Below, in pieces: positions 6,539 through 14,417 of a stretch of DNA of 15,092 bases. Origin of the DNA: JBECKR01 sp040235415 (GTDB lineage Bacteria > Acidobacteriota > Polarisedimenticolia > Polarisedimenticolales > Polarisedimenticolaceae); assembly GCA_040235415.1 (NCBI GenBank), contig JBECKR010000370.1, forward strand, positions 1 to 15,092, in the 5' to 3' direction. How positions within the stretch are numbered: position 1 is the first letter of the stretch; every line of letters starts with the position of its first letter. The notes under the pieces were generated by a model. That model did not search any database. It was not told the DNA's origin and was given only the letters and a program-made list of their open reading frames with translations. Made by a program: the position numbers and the translations under genes.

Positions 6539-7816
6539 GTGAGCGAGCCCGGACAGATCGCACCCGAACGCCGCGAGCTTCCGCCGGACGTCGCGGAGTT
6601 CCTGCGCCGCCACGACGGCAACGGCATGTGGGTCACGCGTGCGCTGTCGGCCGCTCTCGTCGCGATGTTCGTGCTGGAGTGGCGGTTCGGGGGCACGGGC
6701 GACCTGCTGGTGCTGGCGCGCATGGGCGCGTTCATGCCGGACCGGGTGCGGGACGGCGAGTCCTGGCGGCTGTTGTCGAGCGCGTTCCTGCACGCCGGGC
6801 CGATCCACCTCGGCGGCAACCTCCTGGTGCTGTGGTTCCTGGGCGGAGCTCTCGAGCGGTTGCTGGGGCCGGCGCGCTTCCTGCTGCTGTGGGGCGCCGC
6901 GGCGCTCCTCGGGAACCTCGGCGGTCTGGTCGTGGCGAACGCCCCGATCAGCGTCGGCGCCTCGGGCGCCGGGTGGGGGATCCTGGCCGCCGAAGCGGTG
7001 CTCGCGGTCCGCCCTCACGGGCTGCTGGTCGCGGAGCTCCTGCCGCGGTTCCGGAAGGCCGCGCTCGTGAACCTCGGGCTGAACGTCGGGATCTCGTTCC
7101 TGCCGAACGTCGATTGGGTCGCCCATCTCGGGGGCGGCCTGGTGGGAGCGGCGCTGGTCGGGAGCGGGGCGCTGATCGCCGGCGTGCCCGCGCTGCCGGC
7201 GCGGGACGCGCGGCCGGGGGAGCTCCCGGCGCGGCGGCCGCGCACTCCGGCCTGGATCGTGACGGGGGCGGTGCTGTCCGGCGCGCTGTGCGTGCTCGCC
7301 GTCTCGGCGGCGCTCGCGACCGGCCGTGCCTGGGACCTTCTCGAGCCGGACCGGGTCCACCGCGTCGAGCTTCCGGGAACGAACCTGTCGGCGGCGGTCC
7401 CCGCGCTGCTGCGCGGCCCGGAGGTCTCCCGCGCCCACGACGGCACGCGGATCGTCGGCTTCGGCGATCTCGAAGTCGATCCGGCGGCGATCAACGTCAC
7501 CGTGTTCCCGCTCCCGGCGCCGATTCCGGACGACGCGTACGCCGCCCAGCTCGACGACCTCGAGCGCCGCCTACGGGCCCGGAAGGACGGCTTCGCCGAC
7601 ACTCCCGAGGTTCGTCGCGTCACGCTCGGACGCCGGGGGGGCTTCGTCGTGACCGCGAAGCTCGCGAACGGCCTCGTGTTCGAGGAGGCCTACCTCCTCG
7701 AGCCGAAGCGGCTGCTCAAGGTCGAGGCCGCGATCCGTCCGGACCGCGCCGACGCCTACCCCGGCCTCGCCGAGCGTATCCTCCGCTCGCTGAGGGTGTC
7801 AGACACCGGTGTCTGA
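6539..7816 (+). CDS. Rhomboid-family intramembrane serine protease with C-terminal domain
   Basis: This 425-residue protein cleaves membrane proteins within the bilayer. The rhomboid core is clear: HLGGNLLVLWFLGGALERLLG (split motif at residues 90-110), the nucleophile S142 in GASGAG and the partner H196 in AHLGGG, with about six membrane helices between residues 33 and 215. A further helix (239-260) follows a Pro/Arg-rich linker. After it comes a soluble domain of about 160 residues (LPGTNLSAAVP to ILRSLRV) that is not part of ordinary rhomboids; its layout recalls PsbP/DcrB-like domains, an inference. I chose the GTG at 6539 because CGGAG lies 5 bases upstream; the first in-frame ATG, at residue 30, would remove the cytoplasmic N-terminus. 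The last eight residues (RVSDTGV region) and the stop are encoded inside the 34-bp palindrome. Confidence 0.9.
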   Translation: MSEPGQIAPERRELPPDVAEFLRRHDGNGMWVTRALSAALVAMFVLEWRFGGTGDLLVLARMGAFMPDRVRDGESWRLLSSAFLHAGPIHLGGNLLVLWFLGGALERLLGPARFLLLWGAAALLGNLGGLVVANAPISVGASGAGWGILAAEAVLAVRPHGLLVAELLPRFRKAALVNLGLNVGISFLPNVDWVAHLGGGLVGAALVGSGALIAGVPALPARDARPGELPARRPRTPAWIVTGAVLSGALCVLAVSAALATGRAWDLLEPDRVHRVELPGTNLSAAVPALLRGPEVSRAHDGTRIVGFGDLEVDPAAINVTVFPLPAPIPDDAYAAQLDDLERRLRARKDGFADTPEVRRVTLGRRGGFVVTAKLANGLVFEEAYLLEPKRLLKVEAAIRPDRADAYPGLAERILRSLRVSDTGV

Positions 7817-7824
7817 CACCCTCA
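7791..7824. repeat. Perfect 34-bp palindrome spanning two convergent stop codons
   Basis: The half-site TGAGGGTGTCAGACACC (7791-7807) is followed directly by its exact reverse complement (7808-7824), with no spacer. Each half also contains an internal GGTGTCAGACACC palindrome, so alternative hairpins are possible. It holds the TGA of the rhomboid gene (7814-7816) and the TGA of the DUF1028 gene (7822-7824, minus strand). From memory, GTGTCAGACAC-type palindromes recur at gene ends in various GC-rich genomes as REP-like elements; I could not test this here. It may also act as a bidirectional terminator, though no T tract follows. Confidence 0.85.
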
Positions 7825-8841
7825 CTTCTGGGACAGGATGCGTTTCAGGTCGGCGTCGTCGACCTGGAGCAGGCCGACGGCCGGCAGCCGCGGCGTCAGC
7901 GTCGCCCAGTTCGGGTCGGCCCCGAAGATCTCGCGGAACAGCGGGAGCGCCTCGTCGACGCGGCGCATGTTGACGAGCGCGACGGCGTGCCAGTACTTCA
8001 TCTCGAGGTTGTCGGGGAACATCGCCTCGGCAGCGCCGTACTCTCGCAGCGCCTCGGCGTCGTCGCCGTGCTCGACCGCGAGGTCGCCGCGATTCATGTG
8101 CCGGTACGCCCGGTGGACGCGCACGAGCCGTCGCAGCTCCGCGAGTGGATCGGGGCTGTCCTCGACGCGAAGGTCCATGACGGTGTCCTCCCACGGCCGG
8201 CCGGTCGTGGCTCCCTTGACGATCAGGATGGCCGCCGACTGCTTCCCGCGAATGTCGCCTCCCGCCGCTTGCGCCGCGTCGAGCGCCGCGAGCAGGCGGT
8301 CGGCGAGGTCTCCCTTGGCGGCGAGATAGGCGGCCGACATCGCCGGCCAGACGTCGGCATTCAGCATGAGGTTCGCTTGGACGGAATAGCCCTCGCCGAC
8401 GATGCCGCCCGCGGCCGGGATGCACTTGTCGCCGGTGTGCGCCGCGACCCGCCCCTTCGCGTCGAGCATCGCGACCTGCCGGACCTCGGGGTGCGGATCG
8501 GCGGCGACGAGGCCGCGAAGCGCCTCCGGCGCGCTGCGGCCGGCCTTCATGAGCGCGAGCCCGAGCGGGCCGTAGCTCGGATCGACGAACGACTGCGTCG
8601 CGACGACCCCGACGCCGGCCTCTCCCCAGGTGACGAGCGAGCCGACCGAGAACCAGTGCGACTGCACCGCGACGCCCATCTCTCCGGTCTCCGGGTCGCG
8701 GGCCACGATGGAGAACGTGTGGACCGGCCGAAGCCTCTCGCCGCGGTCCGCCGGCGCGGGAGCGGCCGTCGCGACCCCGGCGCACCCGAGCGCCGCGGCG
8801 AGCGCCGCGGCCGCGATCCGTCGTGCCGAATTCGTCCTCAT
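7822..8841 (-). CDS. Exported DUF1028 (Ntn-hydrolase-like) protein with TPR-like tail
   Basis: This 339-residue protein begins with a signal peptide (basic MRTNSARR, Ala-rich core, cleavage near VATAAPA at 23-29). Residues 41-230 match the DUF1028 family: TFSIVARDPETGEMGVAVQS, GVGVVATQSFVDPSYG, GYSVQANLML and DLRVEDSPDP. DUF1028 is placed among Ntn-hydrolases, whose N-terminal Thr, Ser or Cys is the nucleophile; T42 at the start of TFSIVARD is the candidate, exposed only if processing reaches it. Residues 240-320 form helical TPR-like repeats (AYRHMNRGDLAVEHGDDAEA, then MKYWHAVALVNMRRVDEAL). The substrate is unknown. The ATG overlaps the recD2 stop as ATGA, and a strong AGGAGGAGG site lies 8 bases upstream within recD2. 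The stop lies in the palindrome shared with the rhomboid gene. Confidence 0.88.
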   Translation of the reverse strand: MRTNSARRIAAAALAAALGCAGVATAAPAPADRGERLRPVHTFSIVARDPETGEMGVAVQSHWFSVGSLVTWGEAGVGVVATQSFVDPSYGPLGLALMKAGRSAPEALRGLVAADPHPEVRQVAMLDAKGRVAAHTGDKCIPAAGGIVGEGYSVQANLMLNADVWPAMSAAYLAAKGDLADRLLAALDAAQAAGGDIRGKQSAAILIVKGATTGRPWEDTVMDLRVEDSPDPLAELRRLVRVHRAYRHMNRGDLAVEHGDDAEALREYGAAEAMFPDNLEMKYWHAVALVNMRRVDEALPLFREIFGADPNWATLTPRLPAVGLLQVDDADLKRILSQK

Positions 8842-11045
8842 CGATCGACCTCCTCCTCGCGCGGGTCGGCGAGGCGCGCCGCGAGGCGCGTCATCCTTCG
8901 GCCCGCACGGACGTTGCGCACGGCGAGCCCCAGGGCGCGCCGCTGGCCGAGGATCACGACCAGGCGCTTGCCCCGTGTCACCGCGGTGTACAGCAGGTTG
9001 CGGTCGAGCATGGTGTAGTGCTGCGTCGACAGCGCCAACACGACCGCGGGGTACTCCGACCCCTGGGCCTTGTGGATGGTGGTGGCGTACGCCAGGGCCA
9101 GCTCGTCGAGCTCGGCGAGATCGTAGACGACCTCGCCGCGGTCGTAGCGCACGGTCATCGCGCCTTCATCGGGGTCGATCCGCGACACCGCGCCGATGTC
9201 GCCGTTGAACACGTCCTTGTCGTAGTCGTTGACGGTCTGGATGACCTTGTCGCCCGGCGCGTACGTGAACCCGAAACGGCTGACGCGCGGTTCCGAGTCG
9301 GGGTTGAGCCTCGCCTGCAGCTCGGCGTTGAGCGCGCGTGTTCCGAGCGTCCCGCGGTTCATCGGGGTGAGCACCTGGACGTCGCGAACCGGGTCGAGCG
9401 CGAAGCGCCGGGGGATCCGCTCCGTCACGACCTCGTACAGCTTCGCCGCGATTTCCTCGGGCGTCTCGCCCGCCACGAAGTAGAAGTCCGAGTCCTCTCC
9501 TTCGTTCTCGAGCGGCATCTCGCCGCGGTTGATGCGGTGCGCGTTCACGACGATCCGCGACGCGGCGGCCTGTCGAAAGATCTCGGTCAGCCGGATCGTC
9601 GGAACGCTGCCCGAGCGCAGGACGTCACCCAGCACGGCTCCCGGCCCGACCGAAGGAATCTGGTCCGCGTCCCCCACGATCCACAGCGCGGCGTGGTCGG
9701 GGATGGCCCGCAGGAGCTGGTTCATGAGCACGACGTCCACCATCGAGGCCTCGTCGAGCACCACGAGGTCGGTCGCGAGCGGATGGTCCCGTCCGCGGCG
9801 GAAACCGCCCGCGCGCGGGTCGAACTCGAGCAGGCGGTGGATCGTCCGAGCGCCGTCGCTGCCGGTGGCCTCGGCGAGCCGCTTCGCGGCCCGTCCGGTG
9901 GGGGCGCACAGCGTCACGGTGGTCCGCTTGGCGCGCACGATCCGGAGCAGGCTGTCGAGGAGCGTCGTCTTGCCGACGCCCGGCCCGCCGGTTACGACCA
10001 CGACCTTCGACCCCAGCGCGAGGGCCGCCGCATCGCGCTGGGAGGGGGCGAGACGCAGCCCGGTCCGCTCCTCGACCCAGGCGATGGCGCGGTCGATCGC
10101 GATCGAGCCCCACGGCGGCGCGCCGCGCAGGAGCCGGCGGAGGGAGCCGGCGACGCCGCGCTCCGCGCTGTGCAGAGGCGCCAGGAACTCCCAGCGCTCG
10201 CCCTCGACGCTCTCCTCGACGATCCTCCCCTCGCGGATCTCGTCGGCGACGGCGCGGTCCGCGATGTCCTCGGGGACCTCGAGCAGCTCCGCCGCGAGCC
10301 GGACGAGGTCGTCCCGGACCGAGGCGCAGTGGCCCTCGTCCGCGAGCTCCTGCAGCGCGTGACGCACGCCGGCCTGCGCCCGCAGCGGAGAGTCCGGCGC
10401 GACGCCGAGGCGGCCCGCGAGCGTGTCCGCCATCCGGAACCCGATGCCGTGGACCTCGAGGGCCAGGCGATACGGGTTCTCGGTCACGAGCGCTACGGCG
10501 TCGTCGCCGTAGGTCTTGTAGATCCGGACGGCCCGCGCCGTGCCGACGCCGTGCGACTGCAGGAACACCATGATGTCGCGGATGGCGCGCTGCTCCCGCC
10601 ACGCCTCCACGACCCCGCGCATCCTTTTCGGGCCGATGCCGGGAAGCTCGAGCAGACGGCCCGGGTCGCGCTCGATGACGTCGAACACGCGCTCGCCGAA
10701 CGCCGCCACGAGGCGCTTCGCGAAGTGCGGTCCGATGCCGCGGACCATTCCGGACGCGAGATACTTCTCGATCCCCTGGACCGTGCTCGGCGGCACGATC
10801 CTGAGCTCTCGCGCCCGGAACTGCAGTCCGTGCGTCGGGTCGCGGACCCACGTGCCGACGCCCTCGACGTACTCGCCGGGGGCGACCGCCGGCGCCGATC
10901 CGACCACGGTGACGAGGTCGCGGTGGCCGCGCGCCTGCACCCGGAGGACGCAGAATCCGGACTCCTCGCTGTGGAACGTGACACGCTCGATCGAGCCGTG
11001 CAGGGACTCGAGCTCGCGGTCGATGCCGGCGGGATCGTCGCTCAC
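8838..11045 (-). CDS. recD2: RecD-like ATP-dependent DNA helicase (RecD2)
   Basis: This 735-residue 5'-to-3' superfamily 1B helicase is the usual length for RecD2, which acts in DNA repair without RecBC. The N-terminal domain (15-85) is followed by helix-hairpin-helix segments (VRGIGPHFAKRL at 101-112, LPGIGPKRMRGVV at 134-146 and VHGIGFRMADTL at 198-209), the mark of RecD2 rather than RecD. The motor has Walker A GGPGVGKTT (353-361), APTGRAAKRL (381-390), Walker B VVLDEAS (428-434), GDADQIPSVGPG (458-469), TIHKAQGSEYP (656-666) and YTAVTRGK (686-693). All key motifs look intact. The start is GTG at 11045 with no clear Shine-Dalgarno site; a CATAAT on the same strand 10-15 bases upstream could be a -10 box of a nearly leaderless transcript. 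It is the first gene of a two-gene unit with the DUF1028 gene. Confidence 0.95.
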   Translation of the reverse strand: MSDDPAGIDRELESLHGSIERVTFHSEESGFCVLRVQARGHRDLVTVVGSAPAVAPGEYVEGVGTWVRDPTHGLQFRARELRIVPPSTVQGIEKYLASGMVRGIGPHFAKRLVAAFGERVFDVIERDPGRLLELPGIGPKRMRGVVEAWREQRAIRDIMVFLQSHGVGTARAVRIYKTYGDDAVALVTENPYRLALEVHGIGFRMADTLAGRLGVAPDSPLRAQAGVRHALQELADEGHCASVRDDLVRLAAELLEVPEDIADRAVADEIREGRIVEESVEGERWEFLAPLHSAERGVAGSLRRLLRGAPPWGSIAIDRAIAWVEERTGLRLAPSQRDAAALALGSKVVVVTGGPGVGKTTLLDSLLRIVRAKRTTVTLCAPTGRAAKRLAEATGSDGARTIHRLLEFDPRAGGFRRGRDHPLATDLVVLDEASMVDVVLMNQLLRAIPDHAALWIVGDADQIPSVGPGAVLGDVLRSGSVPTIRLTEIFRQAAASRIVVNAHRINRGEMPLENEGEDSDFYFVAGETPEEIAAKLYEVVTERIPRRFALDPVRDVQVLTPMNRGTLGTRALNAELQARLNPDSEPRVSRFGFTYAPGDKVIQTVNDYDKDVFNGDIGAVSRIDPDEGAMTVRYDRGEVVYDLAELDELALAYATTIHKAQGSEYPAVVLALSTQHYTMLDRNLLYTAVTRGKRLVVILGQRRALGLAVRNVRAGRRMTRLAARLADPREEEVDR

Positions 11046-11128
11046 GGGACACCATTATGGACCCGGCGTGTTTTTTCGCGGCCCGCTGGTAGACTCGGAG
11101 CGGCGCGGATCGCTTCCGCGGGGTGCCC

Positions 11129-13684
11129 ATGCCGCAACGGTTCCGCAGGTTCGTTGCCCCCGCGATCGGGCTCGTCCTGTTCGGCGCGGCGCTCGCGATC
11201 CTGCATCGCGAGCTGGCCGCGCATCCCTACCACCGCTTGGTGGCGGAGATCCGCTCGCTGCCGGGGTCGCGCTTCGGTCTCGCCCTCCTCGCGGCCGCGG
11301 GGAGCTACCTCACGTTGACGTTCAACGACCTCCTGGGGCTGCGGTTCGCCGGGCGACGGCTCGGCTACCCCCGAACCGCGCTGGCCTCGTTCGTCGCGAG
11401 CGCGTTCAGCCACAACCTCAGCGCGGGTGGGCTCGGAGGCGCCGCCGTGCGGTTCCGGATGTACGGCGCCTGGGGACTCGAGGGCCAGGAGATCGGCTCG
11501 GTCCTGGGATTCTGCGGGCTGACCGCATGGCTCGGGTTCCTGACGGTTTGCGGTGCGGCGCTCGCGATCCATCCCCCCGAGCTTCCGGGGGGCTTCGGCA
11601 GCGCCCTGTCCCCGCACCTGCGCGTGGTCGGCGTCGTCATGATCCTCCCCGTCGCCGGCTACCTCGTCGCGGCGTTCGCCCGCCTTCCGCCGATCCGGAT
11701 CCGCAAGCTCGAGATCCCGTTGCCGTCGCGCGGCATCGCCGTGACGCAGGTCGTGGTGTCGTCGATCGACTGGTCGTTCACGGCGCTGTCGCTCTACGTC
11801 CTGCTCGACCCGCTCGTTCCGATGAGCTTCCCGGCGTTCTTGGCGCTGTTCCTGAGCGCGCAGGTGCTCGGGCTCGTGAGCCAGGTCCCGGGCGGTCTCG
11901 GCGTGTTCGAGACCGCCTTGGTCGCGCTCCTGCCCGCGGGCGCCCCGACCGCCGTGCTCGCCGCGCTCGTCGCGTTCCGCGTCGCGTACTACCTCGTGCC
12001 GCTCGCGATCGCCGCGGTCGTGCTGGGCATCTACGAGGCGACGACGCGGCGTGAAGCGATCTTCGGATGGACCCGGCGCGCCGGTCCCTGGATGGCCTCG
12101 ATCGTGCCCCACGTCATGGCGCTGCTGGTGCTGCTGTCCGGGATCGTGCTGCTGGTCTCCGGCGCGACCCCCGGCGTGCCGCGGCGGCTCGCGCTCCTCG
12201 GGAGGCTGCTCCCGGAGCCGCTCCTCGAGCTCTCCCACCTCGCGGGCAGTATCGCCGGTGCGGCTCTGCTGATCCTCGCGCGCGGCCTGCAGCGGAGGCT
12301 CGACGCCGCGTTCGCGCTCGCCTCCGCGCTCCTCGCGGTGGGGGCCGTGGCGTCGCTCCTCAAGGGCTGGGACTACGAGGAAGCGATCTTGCTGACGCTG
12401 ATCCTGTTCGCGCTGCTCGCGAGCCGCAAACGCTTCTACCGCCGCGCGCGGCTGATCCACGAGGCGTTCTCGGTCCGGTGGCTCGCCGCCGTCGCGGCGA
12501 TCCTCGCGGGCACGTTCTGGCTCGGGCTGATCGCGCACCGCCACGTCGAGTACCGCGCGGAGCTGTGGTGGCACTTCGCGCTCCACGCCGACGCTCCGCG
12601 CTTCCTGCGCGCGAGCGTCGCCTCCGTCGTCGTCGTCGTGCTGTTCGCCGCGGTTCGCCTGCTTCGGCCGGCTCCGCCGGAGCCCGAGGCGCCCACGGAC
12701 GCGGACATCGAGCGTCTCGCCCGGATCCTCGGACGCAGCTCGTCGACGCTCGCGACCCTCGGGTTCCTGGGCGACAAATCGCTGATGTTCAGCGCGTCGG
12801 GCGAGGCCGTGCTGCTGTACGCGGTCCAGGGCAGGAGCTGGATCGCGCTCGGCGACCCGATCGGTCCGGAAAAGGACTGTGCCGAGCTGGGGTGGGAGTT
12901 CCGCAACGCCTCCGACCGCCACGCCGGGTGGGCGGTGTTCTACCAGGTCGGCCACGACATGCTCCCGCTGTACCTCGACCTCGGACTGACGCTGAGCAAG
13001 CTCGGCGAGGAGGCCCGCATCCAGCTCGAGGGCTTCTCGCTCGAGGGCGGCGCGCGCAAGGGGCTGCGGCATACGGTCCGGAAGCTGGAGTCCGAGGGCT
13101 GCTCCTTCGAGGTCGTCGGCCGGGAGGCGGTCGAGCCGATCCTGCCGGAGCTCCGGCGGATCTCGAACTCCTGGCTCGACGGCAAGAACGTACGCGAGAA
13201 GCGGTTCTCGGTCGGCTTCTTCCACGAAGGCTATCTCCGCCGCTTCCCGATCGCGCTGGTCCGGCTCCAAGGCCGCATCGTGGCGTTCGCGAACGTCCTG
13301 CGCTCGGGCGACCTCCACGAGCTTAGCGTCGACCTGATGCGCTTCGAGCCGGACGCGCCGGGGGGCGTGATGGAGTACCTCCTGATCCGGCTCATGCTCC
13401 ACGGCGCGGCCGAGGGTTACGCCGAGTTCAACCTCGGCATGGCGCCGCTGTCGGGTCTCGAGAACCGTGCGCTCGCCCCGTTGTGGAACCGGCTCGGCGC
13501 CATGGTCTATCGCCACGGCGAGCACTTCTACAACTTCCAGGGGCTCCGCCGGTTCAAGGAGAAGTTCGAGCCCGAGTGGGTGCCGCGATACCTCGCGTCG
13601 CCCGGCGGCATCGCGCTGCCCGCGGTGCTCACGAGCGTCGCGACGCTCGTCGCCGGAGGCGTCTCCGGCATCGTGCGGCGCTAG
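11129..13684 (+). CDS. mprF: Lysylphosphatidylglycerol synthetase/flippase MprF
   Basis: This 851-residue two-part membrane protein is the normal full length for the family. The N-terminal half (7-512) has about fourteen hydrophobic segments and the flippase signature SQVPGGLGVFE (251-261). The C-terminal cytoplasmic part (520-830) is the GNAT-fold aminoacyl transferase (DUF2156 type), with FLGDKSLMFS (546-555), ALGDPIGP (573-580), GLRHTVRKLE (645-654), SWLDGKNVREKRFSVGFF (681-698) and FNLGMAPLSG (767-776). It transfers an amino acid, often lysine or alanine, from aminoacyl-tRNA to phosphatidylglycerol and flips the product outward, lowering surface charge and raising resistance to cationic peptides. 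Which amino acid is used cannot be read from the sequence. I chose the ATG at 11129; a GTG at 11123 is possible. A weak TAGACT -10-like box lies at 11090-11095. It diverges from recD2 and its stop lies 9 bp from the lipoprotein stop. Confidence 0.95.
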   Translation: MPQRFRRFVAPAIGLVLFGAALAILHRELAAHPYHRLVAEIRSLPGSRFGLALLAAAGSYLTLTFNDLLGLRFAGRRLGYPRTALASFVASAFSHNLSAGGLGGAAVRFRMYGAWGLEGQEIGSVLGFCGLTAWLGFLTVCGAALAIHPPELPGGFGSALSPHLRVVGVVMILPVAGYLVAAFARLPPIRIRKLEIPLPSRGIAVTQVVVSSIDWSFTALSLYVLLDPLVPMSFPAFLALFLSAQVLGLVSQVPGGLGVFETALVALLPAGAPTAVLAALVAFRVAYYLVPLAIAAVVLGIYEATTRREAIFGWTRRAGPWMASIVPHVMALLVLLSGIVLLVSGATPGVPRRLALLGRLLPEPLLELSHLAGSIAGAALLILARGLQRRLDAAFALASALLAVGAVASLLKGWDYEEAILLTLILFALLASRKRFYRRARLIHEAFSVRWLAAVAAILAGTFWLGLIAHRHVEYRAELWWHFALHADAPRFLRASVASVVVVVLFAAVRLLRPAPPEPEAPTDADIERLARILGRSSSTLATLGFLGDKSLMFSASGEAVLLYAVQGRSWIALGDPIGPEKDCAELGWEFRNASDRHAGWAVFYQVGHDMLPLYLDLGLTLSKLGEEARIQLEGFSLEGGARKGLRHTVRKLESEGCSFEVVGREAVEPILPELRRISNSWLDGKNVREKRFSVGFFHEGYLRRFPIALVRLQGRIVAFANVLRSGDLHELSVDLMRFEPDAPGGVMEYLLIRLMLHGAAEGYAEFNLGMAPLSGLENRALAPLWNRLGAMVYRHGEHFYNFQGLRRFKEKFEPEWVPRYLASPGGIALPAVLTSVATLVAGGVSGIVRR

Positions 13685-13693
13685 GCGAAGGTC

Positions 13694-14395
13694 TCAGTTG
13701 TTCTGGGCGCCCTGCTGGATCCAGGTCAGCACCTTCTGGTACTGCGTGTCGGTCACGTTCCACAGCGTCCCGCCGGAGTGCGACACGGCCCCGGTGGGCT
13801 TGAGCAGGACCAGGCTATTCGGCGGATCGGCCGTGTTGACACGGTCGCCGGTCTCCTGCGGATCCGCGGTCAGCTCGACGTAGATCTGGTTCGTCGTGCC
13901 GGTGAGGTTCAGGATGTTGCCCGACGTGTGGCACGAGATGCACGGGTTGCCGCTGCCGCGCGGATTCGCGGCGGAGAACAGCGGCACGATGTCGGCGGCG
14001 AAGCTGATCTGGGCCGGCGGCGTTCCGACCACGATCTCGACCGACCGCGTGGCGACGAGACCGCCGTCGTCCGTGGCCTTCACGACGACGGCGAACGTCC
14101 CGGAAACCGTGAACGTGTGCGACGCGTTCCCGTTCGGTTGCGGCGCGGTCACGGTGCCGTCGCCGAAGTCGTAGACGTACGACGCGATCGTGCCGTCCGG
14201 ATCGTCGGCCGTCGCCGTGAAGTTCACGGCGAGCGGCGCGTTGCCGCTCGTCGCGCTCGCGGCCAGCGTGTCGACCCGCGGGGGCTGGTTCGGCGCGGTG
14301 ACGTCGAGCGACTTGTTGCACGCGACCACGAGGGCGAACGCGGCCACGAGGCCCGCTACGGCGATCACGACGGGACGAGGCGTGCGGTGAGGCAT
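13694..14395 (-). CDS. PKD-domain lipoprotein with a single CxxCH haem motif
   Basis: This 233-residue protein starts with a lipoprotein signal peptide (hydrophobic 9-25, LVVAC with lipidation at C26). Residues 38-123 form one PKD domain, an Ig-like fold, seen in NAPLAVNFTATADDPDGTI, YVYDFGDGT and HTFTVSGTFAVVVKATDDGG. A cytochrome c-like region follows (128-230): PCISCH (C152, C155, H156) would bind one haem covalently, and the end (LLKPTGAVSHSGG, then YQKVLTWIQQGA) resembles the small haem domains of planctomycete and acidobacterial cell-surface proteins, with H206 a possible second axial ligand. It is probably anchored in the outer membrane or periplasm; partners are unknown. The ATG at 14395 has GGAGG about 6 bases upstream. 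The next gene upstream ends 22 bp away on the same strand, so the two are probably co-transcribed. Confidence 0.85.
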   Translation of the reverse strand: MPHRTPRPVVIAVAGLVAAFALVVACNKSLDVTAPNQPPRVDTLAASATSGNAPLAVNFTATADDPDGTIASYVYDFGDGTVTAPQPNGNASHTFTVSGTFAVVVKATDDGGLVATRSVEIVVGTPPAQISFAADIVPLFSAANPRGSGNPCISCHTSGNILNLTGTTNQIYVELTADPQETGDRVNTADPPNSLVLLKPTGAVSHSGGTLWNVTDTQYQKVLTWIQQGAQNN

Positions 14396-14417
14396 CTCGA
14401 TCCTCCGGGACGACGGG

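Noticed and set aside
2972..7816. A 1614-codon open frame on the plus strand
   Set aside because: Most of it is antisense to the metallopeptidase and propeller genes or out of frame with the radical SAM gene, and is Arg/Pro/Ala-rich with no domain. GC-rich codon use removes stops in shadow frames. Only the rhomboid part from 6539 is real.
7791..7824. The palindrome as part of a CRISPR array or an insertion-sequence end
   Set aside because: Only one copy is in the window, with no regularly spaced repeats, transposase gene or target duplication beside it.
6277..9018. A 913-codon plus-strand open frame
   Set aside because: It is a shifted frame of the rhomboid gene followed by antisense of the DUF1028 gene; the composition is almost all Arg, Ala, Gly and Pro.
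11068..11095. A full promoter for mprF (GTGTTT ... TAGACT)
   Set aside because: Only the -10-like half is passable; the -35 half matches the consensus poorly, so I mention it in the mprF entry but do not list it as a feature.
8823..11318. An 831-codon plus-strand open frame opposite recD2
   Set aside because: recD2 on the other strand has every helicase motif; the opposite frame has none.
11042..13525. An 827-codon minus-strand open frame opposite mprF
   Set aside because: It is highly charged and low in complexity (Arg, Glu, Asp, Gln), as expected for the complement of a hydrophobic membrane protein gene. mprF has the family motifs.
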